A stretch of 64,000 nucleotides of DNA, taken from the NCBI RefSeq assembly GCF_003171515.1, contig NC_089390.1, positions 8,312,274 through 8,376,273 on the forward strand, written 5' to 3'. Made by a program: the position numbers and the translations under genes. Under the pieces are notes generated by a model, which had not been told where the DNA came from, searched no databases, and saw nothing but the letters and a program-made list of their open reading frames with translations. This DNA is from Pyrenophora tritici-repentis (Eukaryota > Ascomycota > Dothideomycetes > Pleosporales > Pleosporaceae). Positions 45,317 to 56,875 of this stretch are shown one piece after another. The stretch's first letter is position 1. The number at the start of each line of letters is the position of its first letter.

Positions 45317-45858
45317 GGGCCCGGTATGCGTCTTGATGAGGGGGGGTTAAGAGTGCATGGTTCAAGGGAGTTTGAAGACATGGAGAGAAGAGGCACCAAC
45401 AGATGGGTCTTTGTAGCCTGATTTGATCAGTTGCGACATGGCATCCACAAACTATGGGGAGAGAACGGAGAAGTTGCAAGGGTGAAGGTGGAGAAGGTGC
45501 GGTGGACCATTCTCGCGGTTCCGGGGAAAGAACAAGGGCCGTCCCCTTTTGCTTGCACGAGGGCGACAGGAAACGGAAAGTGGCGGATTGTATTTTGGTA
45601 TTGTTCGCAAGATATGCTTTGTCTGTAGCGTCACTAGGGATTCCGAAAGGAGTAACAGCATGCAAGCGGCAAAGCGTTGGCATGCAAACATGACCACAAA
45701 CATGGCCACAAACATGGCCATTTGAACGGGACAGGACTGATTAAAAAGGCTTAGACATGCGCAGATGCGTTGCTATTGTTCTGCAAATTTAGATGAAAAT
45801 GCCGTGGTTGCCGCCAAGCAGCGGGAACTGCCCACTGACTTGACCGACTGCCCCCACC
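45317..45858. other. Divergent spacer, small membrane protein / prenyltransferase alpha
   Basis: About 540 bp with no supported gene; contains three near-identical ACATGGCCACAA/ACATGACCACAA units at about 45688-45722. Confidence 0.6.
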
Positions 45859-47075
45859 ATGGCCTTTGACTTGATTCGCGCCTGGCTCACGGCCATCTTC
45901 CTGTCGCCATATCGCCTGTTATCCACGTTTTTCACCGAGGAACCGTATTTTGTTGAAGATAGGCAGGCAGCTGTGGAATCGCCCAAGATGCCAAAATTCT
46001 ACCATGACGACGAAGCATGGGCGGACATGGAGCCGCTCCCACAAGATGACGGCGGCTTGCATCCGCTCGCTGCCATTTCATATAGCGAAGAGTATAGCGA
46101 GGCCATGGGCTATCTGCGCGCCGTCATGGCCAAGAACGAGTTCAGCGAACGAGTGCTTGGGCTCACAGAACACATCATCAGCATGAACCCTGCCCATTAC
46201 ACCGTTTGGTAAGTCGTGCGCATACTGCAGTTGCCGAGTTTCGGAGGAGAGGCATGGCGTCCGAAAGTTGCATGTATGTGCATGTACAGCTTCAACACAA
46301 GCACTTACACGCCACAGGCTCTATCGTGCAAAGACCATTTCCGAAATTGGTCGATCTTTAAAGGACGAAATTGCATGGTTGAATCCCACGGCACTGAAAC
46401 ATCTCAAAAACTACCAGATATGGCACCATCGACACACCATCATCGACGAGCTTGGCTCACCAGAGGGAGAGCCCGAGTTCATCAGCTCCATGTTGGAGCT
46501 CGACTCCAAGAACTACCATGTGTGGAGCTACCGACAGTGGCTCGTCAAGCGCTTCAACCTATTTGACAAACCAGAGGAACTAGAGTGGACTCACGGCATC
46601 ATCGAAGAGGACGTACGCAACAACTCCGCCTGGAATCACCGCTACTACCTGGTCGTGGGCGGCCGCGAGGGGAAACCCAGCGCCGAAACAGCCAACCGGG
46701 AGATTGAGTACGCTCCTTTTGTCTCCGTAGTCGATGCACTCTGCTAACCCTACCAGGTACACCAAAGCAGCTATCAGGAAAGCCCCTCAGAACCAGAGCC
46801 CATGGAACTACGTCTTGGGCATTCTCCACGCTGCTGAACTGCCCAAATCGACGCTCAAGGACTTTGCTGGCGAATTTGCTCATATCCAGAGGCCGGATGA
46901 CGTGCACTCAAGCCATGCTCTCGATGTCCTTGCAGACATCTACGCCGAAGAAGCCGACGGCAAAGAAGATGCGGAGAAGGCTCTGGAGTTGCTGGCGACA
47001 AGGTACGATCCGATCCGAGCAAACTACTGGAACTTCAGGAAAGGATTGCTTCATCAGTCAAAGATTGCTGCATAG
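45859..47075 (+). CDS. ram2: Protein farnesyltransferase / geranylgeranyltransferase-I alpha subunit
   Basis: Shared alpha subunit of CaaX farnesyltransferase and type-I geranylgeranyltransferase. Three exons: 45859-46208, 46318-46707 and 46757-47075, 352 aa by this start. PPTA repeats are clear: MNPAHYTVWLYRAKTISEIG, LNPTALKHLKNYQIWHHRHT, LDSKNYHVWSYRQWLVKRFN, EEDVRNNSAWNHRYYLVVGG and APQNQSPWNYVLGIL. The first ATG (45859, CCACCATGG) gives a 43-residue hydrophobic lead (MAFDLIRAWLTAIFLSPYRL...) unusual for this soluble enzyme. The second in-frame ATG at 45988 (MPKFYHDDEAWADMEPLPQD) looks like the normal fungal start. I keep the outer start because of its strong context, but the inner one may be right. 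Confidence 0.87.
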
Positions 47076-47959
47076 ACTCATGGTAGTGACACGACGCGCG
47101 GATGGCTGAATAGCTGATTCGGCGTTGCAAGAATACTGCTGAGTGAAGTGTTTGCGGATCCGCACTCTACGTTTGGTTTGTGTGCCAAAGTGCACACTTT
47201 TAGCCCTGGAAACGTTGTGTCTAGTTCGACGATAGCTTGCCATGAAAAGTTTGGCTTCTCATGCAACCTTGGACGCGTCCCTTTCACTTGCAAGTGTACC
47301 GGTAGAGTTTCCCTTTCCGTCGGGGATCCCTTTGTCTATCCCGCCACCCGAATCCCGCCGTACTAGCGTCAACCTTCCAACCCAACCCTTCCTCAAATCC
47401 TTCACCGAGCTGTTATCGAGCCCGGGCTTTCTGGACAAGCTACCTGCATTTTGATGAGGCGCGTCATCTGATAGGCAGCTCGCACCAGGTTCAAGGTCCT
47501 GTGGAGGCGGTACATGCTGGCAGAAAGCGGTCCGTTGATAACCGCTTGTGGAAATCTAAACCATGATCGGACTTCCTCACCACTGGTCTCATGCTTGTGT
47601 CATTCTGCAGTCGCGGTGCGGTCGCAAGCTCCTTATCGAGAATCTATAGGGTAATATACACACTCTATAGGGTAATCGATACCAGGTATTGTGCTTTCGA
47701 TGCGTTTGAATGATTTTTTCCCCTCTTGCCCTGCATTCTTGGACGCTCAGGTAGCGGGCGCATGCGGAGCGATAAGACTCTCTAGTTGAGATAAAAGTGT
47801 CGACTCTCGTAGCATCTACTTGGCACTCGACATATATTTCAGAAGCACAAGCCATCCTTTCTATCTTCTGCCCTCGTCATTCTATATTTGCTCCTTCTGT
47901 GATACCCGACTACTCCGTCAACCTTTATCAACTTTCGTCAACTTTTTTTAACTTTCGTC
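47076..47959. other. Intergenic: prenyltransferase 3' flank and serine dehydratase promoter
   Basis: About 880 bp. CTATAGGGTAAT occurs twice (47644-47655 and 47665-47676), and ACTTTCGTCA occurs at 47931-47940 and 47951-47960, the latter overlapping the dehydratase ATG. No supported gene. Confidence 0.6.
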
Positions 47960-49355
47960 ATGGCTGTTAAAGAGTGCTATGCTCACGAGGAGCCGCAGCA
48001 GAAACCTTGGGTTCAGACTCCGTTGAGGGAGTCGTATGCGCTTTCAGAAGCAGCTGGATGGTACGGTCACACTTACCCTATCACTGCCGCCTGCATCCCT
48101 TCCAATTTCCCACAATACTGCACCATTTCCAGATTAGAGAGTTCTAAATCGTAGAAGCAGAGTCTTTCTCAAGCTGGAGAACCTTCAGCCCTCTGGATCA
48201 TTCAAGTCACGGTAAGCATACCCTTTTCGATATCAAGGAAAACACTCACACTATCCAGAGGTATCGGTAACTACATCCTCCGCCGCCTTGAAGAACTCCC
48301 ACAAAACTCTCGTCCACACATATACGCCTCCAGTGGTGGCAATGCCGGCCTCGCAGCTGTCCACTCTGCCCGCGCCCTGAACCTCCCCTGCACCGTCGTA
48401 GTACCAACAGCTACAGCGCCCCTGATGGTTGCCAAGCTAAGGGCAGCGGGAGCATACGAAGTTATTCAGTATGGCGCGGCCTGGAAAGATGCCGATACCT
48501 ATCTGAGGGAACACATCATGCCCACTGTACGTGCTTGGCTCTACTGGATCACGTCCTTGGAAACCATGACACTAATCCACTTACCAGGATCAAACATCGA
48601 CAATTTACTGCCCACCCTTTGACCACCCAGATATCTGGGAGGGTAACAGCACTTGCATGCACGAAATCGCCGCTCAACTCCCCGGCTCCGAGCCTGATGT
48701 ACTAATCTGCTCCGTTGGCGGTGGCGGCCTTCTCAATGGCATATGCCAGGCAATGGACTCGCTCTCCATGAGCAAGACAACCATTCTGGCCATGGAGACA
48801 GCAGGCGCTGAGAGTTTCAATGCAGCTCTGCAGGCCAAGGAGCTGATCACGTTACCGAAAATCACGTCTCAAGCGACTAGCTTGGGCTGTGCCCGTGTAA
48901 CAGATGCTACGTTTAAATACGGCCAGCGTGGCAACGTGCGAAGCATAGTGCTTCCCGACGCGGAGGCAGCCATGGGATGCTGGCGTCTCGCGGATGACGA
49001 ACGCATCATGGTAGAGCTAGCATGTGGCATCAACGTTGCCCTCTGTTACGACGGCCGCCTCGAAAAGGCGCTCGGCCGCCCTGTGCGCCCAGAGGATAAA
49101 GTTGTCATCGTACTCTGTGGCGGAAGCAATGTCACAAGTAAAATGCTGTATGACTGGAGGAACGAGTATGCGTACATTGAAGAAGAAACTGAGGAAAGGA
49201 GAAAGAGCGATTCGGCGCTTGGCAGCGAGACTCAGAGTGAGACGGGTAGCGTCAAGGACATGGACATTGCCGAGGCGATGGAGAACGTACCAAGTGAGTA
49301 CAGTAAGCCATTGGCCATTGATGGCATCGAAGTTCGCTGCTTAGAGTGCTCATAA
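47960..49355 (+). CDS. cha1: Catabolic L-serine/threonine dehydratase (PLP fold II)
   Basis: Deaminates L-serine to pyruvate (and threonine to 2-oxobutyrate); PLP-dependent tryptophan-synthase-beta-like enzyme. Four exons: 47960-48060, 48158-48211 (54 nt), 48259-48526 and 48588-49355, giving 396 aa. The N-terminus (MAVKECYAHEEPQQKPWVQT) runs into PLRESYALSEAAG. Exon 2 encodes RVFLKLENLQPSGSFKSR, whose Lys in SFKSR forms the Schiff base; exon 3 gives IYASSGGNAGLAAVHSARAL (phosphate loop). Exon 4 has EPDVLICSVGGGGLLNGICQ (PLP phosphate-binding glycine loop) and VVIVLCGGSNVTSKML. The acceptor of intron 1 must be GAAG|CAGAG to keep the frame. A charged tail of about 60 residues (EEETEERRKSDSALG...) extends the C-terminus. 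The yeast CHA1 enzyme is serine/threonine-inducible, but this cannot be seen here. Confidence 0.9.
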
Positions 49356-49834
49356 GCGTCGGAAAGTTGAGGGTGAATAGGTCACGAATTTCCTTCTTGT
49401 CAAGGCGTATGCGTCAATGTCTTGGTCCTAATTTGTCTCACCAGAGTGCACAAGAGTAGAACTTACACAACACATGATCAGTTATTCCACAGTGTCTTTG
49501 ACAATCAGGAGCCGATAAATGACAAATGCAGAGTGCTCCTTTGTTCCCTTGTACTTTATGGGTCACCAAAGTTCATGCTGCTGCTCTGTTTCCCGATTCT
49601 TTGTTCCACTCGTCCTCTGCGAGGTCCACATGAAATCGTTTAGTAGCATCAAAAGTCTCTATTCCATCTCTACAATATTTTTCTAAATGCTTTATCAAGT
49701 CATTCTAATATTCCTCTCCCGCTCGCTATCAATCATAGCAACACACAAGATCATCTACAAGAACAGGTATCAGTATACGCCAAGCGTTATCAACGTACGT
49801 CATCTTACCAGACAGCAAGATAATTAACACGGCG
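49356..49834. other. Intergenic, dehydratase / hypothetical gene
   Basis: About 480 bp, A/T-rich; no gene seen. It may hold an upstream exon of the next gene, which I could not place. Confidence 0.5.
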
Positions 49835-51295
49835 ATGACTAAATCACGAGTAGTCATCAATCCGTTTATCAAGAACGACCACTGCATGAAGAGAAACACC
49901 AACAATACTAGATGGGTGGCTGCAGAGCTCTTCACCTACCGAGCAGGACCAAGTATAAACACTCATGTAGTAACTCCTAGGCTCCGACACGATAGCCAAG
50001 AGGCGTCAATTTATGAGGAACCGGATAGTGTCTCTCCGAGAACTCGCGTTGTGACATCAATCAGAGACAATACAAGATCAGCATCACAGGTATCACTCTC
50101 TGCCACTGCTTACGCGGCTCGTAGGGACAGCCCGGTATCTGCGGCTGGACCGATAGATTTTTCAGATCTGGAACAGGTTAGAAAGGAGTCTGAGTGCACG
50201 GTATTTCCATCCTACCCAACTTCAACCACAAGGTCTGAGACAATAGCCCAGAGCTCATGGTTGAGCCACAACCAAAGAACATTCCCCGACACAATCGAAG
50301 CCGTGAAAAAGCCGGATACTCGAGCTAGCCCCTGGTATCGCACAGCAAGGCACATATACATGGCCGGACCAGAGGGTGAAGGCCAAAAGGCATGGAAGCT
50401 AATCCAAACAGTGCGCAGCAAACAGCGCATCGACGTTGCACTCAAGCAAAATGCACCGGCGCGGATAAAGGCACACGAAATGTACAATAAACCTTTACCG
50501 CGCCTACCCCTAACATCTCATCCTGATGGTGTGCTTTATCCTCCGTTACGGCCACGGCCTATTCAGGCGCGCTCAGAATCGAAAGGGAAAGAGGCCGAGG
50601 CCGAGAGTTGGAATGCTCGAAAGGACTCTGATTTCTCGCAGACTTCATACGAAGTACCTATAACTATTGACGATGATATCCATAGTACTGTCGACGCGAG
50701 TAAGCCCCTACCCCCCGCTTCGCACTTGAGTCCAGCACTCAAAGCACAAAAGACAGCTTCACAAATACAATTCAAACATGAGGTCCAGCCCAAGGTAAAG
50801 GTTGTAAACGTTAATCGCCCGGGCGGCTCTAAACATGACGCAGAGAAAGCAGGGGGGCATACATGGTGGAAGCCTTTGCCTTCCAAAGCCGCCCCGTCGC
50901 TAAAGATCAAGATATCATACCCAGGCCCGCTGATGGCTTCAGGAAAAGGCGCTGTAGTGAATATCGCGACAGAATCTGGCGGGGTAGGCGGCCCTGCAGC
51001 TGCAGTGTCTCTTCCAGTAACGCGTACCGGCGCCTTTCGCCCACAGGCCCAGACAAGTTATGATGCAAGGAAACAAATAGACAAAGGTAAGATGGGAAGG
51101 AAGAGAAAGAGCTCTGATGCTAGCTTCTGTTGTCAGGGTGTAGATGGTGAGCTGCTTGATAGATACCAGGTGAGTGACCAGGCGGCGAGTGACCAGGAGG
51201 ATGACATGTTGCTTCTCCCGTTGTTTTCTGGTACGAGGGGTGGAAGGGATACAAACTTCTATCAACCCTATGTCGAGGTTTTAGACGAGTATTGA
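49835..51295 (+). CDS. Hypothetical disordered protein, unknown function
   Basis: Single open frame of 486 aa starting at ATG 49835 (MTKSRVVINPFIKNDHCMKR). It is mostly polar with Ser/Thr/Pro-rich stretches; short conserved-looking blocks are SPWYRTARHIYMAGPEGEGQ, KAHEMYNKPLPRLPLTSHPD and HTWWKPLPSKAAPSLKIKIS. No membrane segment, signal peptide or catalytic motif is apparent. I do not recognise it. The N-terminal start could lie in an upstream exon. No close neighbour suggests a role; it lies between serine dehydratase and a multi-span membrane protein on the same strand. Confidence 0.5.
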   Translation: MTKSRVVINPFIKNDHCMKRNTNNTRWVAAELFTYRAGPSINTHVVTPRLRHDSQEASIYEEPDSVSPRTRVVTSIRDNTRSASQVSLSATAYAARRDSPVSAAGPIDFSDLEQVRKESECTVFPSYPTSTTRSETIAQSSWLSHNQRTFPDTIEAVKKPDTRASPWYRTARHIYMAGPEGEGQKAWKLIQTVRSKQRIDVALKQNAPARIKAHEMYNKPLPRLPLTSHPDGVLYPPLRPRPIQARSESKGKEAEAESWNARKDSDFSQTSYEVPITIDDDIHSTVDASKPLPPASHLSPALKAQKTASQIQFKHEVQPKVKVVNVNRPGGSKHDAEKAGGHTWWKPLPSKAAPSLKIKISYPGPLMASGKGAVVNIATESGGVGGPAAAVSLPVTRTGAFRPQAQTSYDARKQIDKGKMGRKRKSSDASFCCQGVDGELLDRYQVSDQAASDQEDDMLLLPLFSGTRGGRDTNFYQPYVEVLDEY

Positions 51296-53196
51296 GACCG
51301 CATCGGCTCTGCATTATGATGTCCGGTTACCGATCACCGACCCAAAGTTGGGAGAAGCGCATTTGCAAGTGATTCAACTTTTGAACAAGTAATATATTGT
51401 TGTCAGTAATTAGTTTCCTGTTTTTATCATAGGGCAGCGGGAGAGGATAAACGAAGCGCACTTGCACCCAGATGGTCTAGGATATGGTAAAAATGTATAC
51501 TACGATATGATATAACTTATGTGGCATCACTGCAAATAGTTGTTTTTATCGCGTTCTTGCTTTTCAATGAAGACGACCCATGGTCTTATTATGCAATGTT
51601 TGTCAGAAATGGCTATTAATAAGAAAGGCAGAATGTGGGCTCAAGGTGGTACGAAGATGCGAGCCTCAGCCCTAACGACGACAAAATCAGCGGAAGCAGT
51701 GCGTGTTGCTGCACGAGCAATATGTCAACCGAGGCGAGGCTAAATGAGGACTAAATTGTTTCGAAACAGGTGGTACGGCCGTGACGGCGGCTGATGGCCT
51801 TGCATGCGGACGGAACGGCTGGTCCCAGTGAGGGAGATTTTGGGGTAGAGTGGGTGGGATATAATTAGGTGAGTGAAGGCTTACCGAGTACTCGAATGCT
51901 GACATGTGTGGATGGACGGACGGACCAAAAATAAGGTTGCAGCAGGAAACGAAACAAAACCATCCCAAGGCAGCTAGACTGGCAAGCAGATGCCGGTAAA
52001 TTCGCGGTAAATTAGCAGAGGAGACGAGGCTTATCAAGGTTGTCTCTGGGGATGATGGGGGTTTGCGGGCATGGCACTGTGTTATAGATGACGGTTTTCT
52101 AGCCGGGCAATGTCAAGGGCGACCCTGAGACATGGGTGGACAGTGGATGCAGGCTCAAATTGTCTTGGACAGACTCGAAAGGTGGTTGTGCGGCGTCGGC
52201 TTTCCTCATCGTCTTCGGGCGGGGTCCTTCAGGGCGGCGATTGGTGGCCAGGTAAAGCTGCGCGCTTCCCGCAAGCTTGATCGGCCTAGTGCGCCCACTC
52301 TGTTTAATGCACTGTCCATGCATCGTCCAACCACTCACCACCCACAACCGCCATGTCGCCTTTTGCAGGCGTCAAACAGCTGCCCTTCATTGGACATGAC
52401 CAATTCTATGCCCTGGCCATTTCAACGCCAATGTGCTGGGCAGGCTTTGCTCCCGAGGGCACGAGGCCTAGTAGCATGGACCCTCCGAACCTCTTTGGTT
52501 TTCACTATCCTTTGCTGTGTCCTCGCAAAGCAAAGCCTCGGGGCACAGGCGAATACAACGTACTACCTGACGACTGACTGACACATCTCACCCTCCCCGT
52601 GGAGACATCGGGAGGACAGCCACGCTGACAGACAGCTTGGGAACCTGGTCAGATTAGCCCATAAATCAACCTCTTCGCGCGCGTCGTTTGTGCTTCGTTA
52701 ATTGACTTCACCCGGGCGTCTATTTCTGGGCCACCACCACTCCCCTCTTCCCTCTGCGCGCCATTGGTATCCAGCTCGTCTCCCCAGTCAGCCTATCAGG
52801 CTGAACTCTGCAGTGGTGCCGACAGTCTTGCTCTAGCCGCCATACGTACATTTAGAACGTTGTAAGTACCCACCCGCTTTCCCATCGCCGCCTTCTCTAC
52901 CTGCCACCACCCGTGCTCCCCGCTATCCAATCCTCGACCTTTGCGCCTTCGAACCGCCCGGATCTAAAAGGTCAGCGCTTCGCCCGTTGCCACTTCTCTT
53001 CTCTTTTCTCCAGCAGGTCTCTTATTGTAATACGTCGTGTATCTTTTATCAACCATCGCCCCTACCCTCCCGCGACTGGTCTAAGCTGGGCTGGATTATA
53101 GTCGTGGACGTTTCATTTCATCTCTCTCCCCACTGCCTCTTCCGTCTCCACTTGATGAGAGCCTCCGTCTTCAAGTGAAGCTTGACAAGTCTTGAA
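51296..53196. other. Long intergenic stretch with probable leader of the tetraspan gene
   Basis: About 1.9 kb without a supported gene. A GTAAGT site at 52863 and a pyrimidine-rich CCAGCAG near 53012 could delimit a 5' untranslated intron of the downstream gene. A 74-codon ATG frame at 52353-52577 is noted but not supported. Confidence 0.5.
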
Positions 53197-54803
53197 ATGG
53201 CCGCCAACGATAAAAAGGTTACTACGATTACGACTGAAGAACGAAGCTCCGGAGATTCTCTTGATATCAGAACACCACGCGCAGCACGCTTTGCCGAAGC
53301 AACATCAGTACACTCGCCCGTTGACCCTCCCCGTTCACCCGTCGAGTACCCAACCAACCACTACAAGCCACAGCCCCAGATTGCAGACACAGGCTTCGGC
53401 TTCATGCAACAATCAGTCGAAATGGAGGAAACCGATCGGAGATATCTCCCTCCACCAACGCCAAAGACTCCCCTCAAGAGTGCTTTGAAGTCGCCTGGCG
53501 CTCCACCACGGACACCAGCCGGCGCAATGTCAATCATGAGCCCAACTTTTCGGGAAGAGCACCAGCTCGAGAAGCGCGAAGCATTGACAGACAAGGAGCA
53601 GGCCAAGGATCTAGTGAGTCCACCAATCGAGCATCACGTTATCATTTGTCGTTAACACCAGTTAGAAAATAAAGGTCCGAGTGCGACTGGCAAAAATCTT
53701 CCTTAGAGGCATCAACTTTGCCTGCTCGCTCATCGTTCTTTCCATGGTCGCATCCGCTTTCGCCATCTTCAACGCCACCAAGACTCTCGCACCCAGAAAC
53801 GGTCTTCCAGCATGGGCCGACAACACCAAAATTTGGCCCCAGGTCCTTCTGCTCTCCATCGCTTGCATCTCACTGCTCATGTCCATCGTCGTCATCATGG
53901 CCTACTGGAGAGGAGGTCACCATCGAGCTGAAAAGGTCGCCGCTTACTACACCGTCTTCGCTGTCGCTTTCTTCATATTTAGCATCATCATGTGGGGTGT
54001 CGGTGCCGCCGTCTTCAATCAAAGCAAAGCACAAAACAACAACAAAGACATGTGGGGCTGGTCCTGTGTTGACAACAAGCGACGACATCTGTTCGAGGAC
54101 GACGTGGCCTACAGCCTCGTCTGCCGTCTTCAGGTAGGCATAGACTACCAGCCTTGGACGAATACCAATATTGACATTTGACCAGAACTGGGCACTTGTA
54201 TGCTGCATCATCGAGATTGTAGTCGAAGTTCTCGTCATTGCCATCTACGGCGTTGTCTTCTACCGCTTCTGGTCTAAGCGTAAGCTCCGAAAATCAATGG
54301 CTATGCGCGACCGCGCCCGCTCCGACTTGTATCTTGCTCAACTGCGTTCGCAATCCGCCCCCAACACCCCTGGCTTCGGCCCCATGTCTCCCCGTTCCGG
54401 CGGCTGGCGCCCACCTCCAGGCCACCCAATGTACGTCGACCCGCACTCCGCGGCAGAAGCTGGCGAGAGCGACAAGGTCCAATACGCATATGCACGCGAA
54501 ATCGCCCAGCCGCAACCCTTTACCCTCCAGGCGCCGCCTATCAAGGTCACTGGGGCCACACCAAAGGTGGAACAAAATGGGTTTGATGCACCTCCGCGTG
54601 CCCATACCGTGTCACCACCACTCGCTTCCCCAGGTTTCCAGGAGCGGAGAAACGAGCATGTTGGCGCTGCACCAGGTGAACAACAGTACGCTGCGGTCCC
54701 CATTCCTGGTGCTTACACACCGCTGGCGTCACCCTCGTACCCACCACCCCAGCAACAATCCACAGGCTTCGACTTTGGTGCATCAGTCACAGGTCAACGA
54801 TAA
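53197..54803 (+). CDS. Four-span membrane protein with disordered tails, unknown function
   Basis: Three exons: 53197-53613, 53666-54133 and 54186-54803, all phase 0, giving 500 aa. The start MAANDKKVTTITTEERSSGD is the first ATG. The N-terminal 140 residues are polar and Pro-rich. Four hydrophobic segments follow: GINFACSLIVLSMVASAFAI; VLLLSIACISLLMSIVVIMA; YYTVFAVAFFIFSIIMWGVG; and NWALVCCIIEIVVEVLVIAI, the last just after intron 2. The loop between segments 3 and 4 contains a WGWSC...C pair, as in MARVEL/SUR7-like four-span proteins. The tail after segment 4 is basic (KRKLRKSMAMRDRARSDLYL) and then Pro/Gln-rich. Function unknown; a plasma-membrane or eisosome-like role is only a possibility. 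Confidence 0.75.
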
Positions 54804-55955
54804 GGAGCTCCAAGTTGAAGCTGAGAGTGTGTGTGTTGTGATTTAGCGTGCAATGTGTTGTTCCCTTCTCTTCTATCCATCTGGAATCCTAGTCTGGCGA
54901 TTTCTGGAAGTGTACATTTTGTCATCTAGGAGCAGGCTTTGGCCAGGCTTTTCATTTGTTGTTTGTCCGTGTTTCCCGCTCTTGCCTGTCTATCGCTAAT
55001 CGCAAATTGGTGTTTTTTTGGGGGGAAACATATTTGGGAACTGGGATTTCTGCTTGATACCTTTGATATTGACGTAGATCAGAAAGATCTATTGACAGAG
55101 AATAAGAATGAGAGATGGCAAAAGACTGACTACTTCACTTCACTTAGTGTGTTTCTACATGCTTTTTGCAAGGCGTATGAACTCGGGGCCTCGTACTCGG
55201 CCGTTTCGTCAGCGCTTTGCTGGCGCTAGTGCTGGTGCTGTTGCTGGTGCTGGTGCTGTTGCTGGTGCTGGAACCGTGCCATGTACATCACTAGCACCGT
55301 CCCGACGCGCTGAGGAGAGTAAATTTTGCACTCTACCTGTAATTACTTGATAGCCGCTACGCCACGCGTCCCCTACATGCCATGTTCGCCTGGGTCGCAG
55401 AAACGGTGTGGAGCTAACCGCTCGGAAGCAACCGGCAAACGTCTACAGCGTGCGTATGCAGTATACATGTGTGTGCACGCTGTGGTGTACCGCGTAGCTG
55501 GGCGGCCAAGGAAACCTGGAACTAGGTAACCACATGGGGGCGGTATTTCTGTTGTCCATGTTATCACAATACAACAATGACTACTTGCTCATTTCTTGGC
55601 ACCATGTGATGGAACGATGCGTGCAATAGAGACAAAGTAATTGATCCTATTGAGCACAACTTGTGCGTTAGTAGTCACGTGGAACAGAAACATCACAAGC
55701 AGACAGCAACACGCAAAGATGATCATACAATGGTTAAGCGGAACTTCACCCAAGTGAAGCCTCCATTGTGTTTGTGATCGTAGACCCGCTCGTTAGAGAC
55801 AAGGTCCTGCTCCATTGATAGGCCGCAAGCTCAATGCTTGCTCTTTTGTAAGATACATTCCAGGACTCCGTTGGACCGAACCCCCCGAGACCGAAAATGC
55901 TGGTTATCGTGCAGAATCTTCACGTCGTTCCCTTTACACCCATTCGCCGACACGC
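54804..55955. other. Intergenic: tetraspan gene / RPL11
   Basis: About 1.15 kb with no supported gene. It holds a GCTGGTGCT-type minisatellite (55218-55271). Confidence 0.55.
55218..55271. repeat. Minisatellite of GCTGGTGCT/GCTGTT units
   Basis: About 54 bp of 6-bp GCTGGT, GCTGTT and GCTGGC units in head-to-tail order, non-coding as far as I can see. Confidence 0.8.
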
Positions 55956-56583
55956 TTATCGGACGATGCCCTCGAATCGGTTCTTGTACCACTTGACGGT
56001 CTCGGCCTGGTTAACGCGGTGGGAGGCGCCGATCTTGCTCTGGCACCGCCTGCGCTTGGCAACACGCTCGCCGGGGCGGGTCATGCAGACGTAAAAGTCC
56101 ATACCGTAGATACTGCTCCAGTCAGCCTGTGTGTCTCGTGCTCATGGCCCATGCTTCACATACCCAATGCTAGGGTCGTACTTGATACCCAAGTCAATGT
56201 GCTCGCTGATGCCGAAACCGAAGTTGCCAGACTCTGAGAAGTTGCGCTTGCGGAGCTCGTACTCCTTGACCTTGAGGCCACGCTCAAGAATCTCCTCGGC
56301 CTTGGGACCACGGACAGTAACGTGGACGGCAATCTTCTCATTCCTTCGGATACCGAAAGTACGGACGGTGTAGCGGGCCTTTGAGTAGACGGGAGTTTGA
56401 CCGGACAACTGCTCGAGCACCTTGGCGGCACGAGTGAGACGATCACCAGACTCGCCGACGGAGATGTTGAGGACGAGCTTCTGGATGCGGAGCTCCCGCA
56501 TGGGGTTGGAGGCCTTTGAGTCGGACTGCCATGGTTGTTAGTTTGCGCATGGGAGTTGAGCGTGGCTTTTCGGTGCGTACCAT
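55956..56583 (-). CDS. rpl11: 60S ribosomal protein L11 (uL5)
   Basis: Large-subunit ribosomal protein. Three exons: 56583-56581 (ATG alone), 56525-56164 and 56112-55956, giving 173 aa. After the ATG the donor GTACGC follows directly; the next exon begins [20 protein letters not shown], the conserved uL5 start, and continues [38 protein letters not shown] and [10 protein letters not shown]. The junction to exon 3 reads [12 protein letters not shown], with [20 protein letters not shown] and a C-terminus FEGIVR. The start in exon 1 is required: calling the internal MRELRIQKL as start would lose the conserved eight preceding residues. Divergent from SMB1. Confidence 0.95.
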
Positions 56584-56875
56584 GGTGGTGACTGCGGAGG
56601 TTAGTAGTCGTTGGGTGGCTGTCGAAGTCGCTGGTGTATACACAAGTCGCGATCTCAGAATGATTTTGGCCGCGCGAGTGGGAGCCCTAAGCGAGCTTGG
56701 CATATGCGCACGGACCATGTGGATGCTGCGAGAGTAATAGAGCTTCTGAACTTTCCCAACACCAACAGCTCCAAACGCCCCGCTCGTCGCCCGCCACAAG
56801 GGGAGAACTGCCTAGTCCTTGTTCAACACCTCCATTCCGAGTTTCAAGTCGTCTTCGGACGCGCCCCACCAAGTC
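56584..56875. other. Divergent promoter region RPL11 / SMB1
   Basis: A 292-bp spacer between a ribosomal protein gene and a spliceosome gene. Confidence 0.6.

Noticed and set aside
49729..49935. Minus-strand hydrophobic small frame
   Set aside because: Its first codon is GTG, and it overlaps the start region of a longer plus-strand gene; no independent support.
52353..52577. 74-codon ATG frame in a long spacer
   Set aside because: No recognisable domain, and it lies in the probable leader region of the tetraspan gene; chance is likely.
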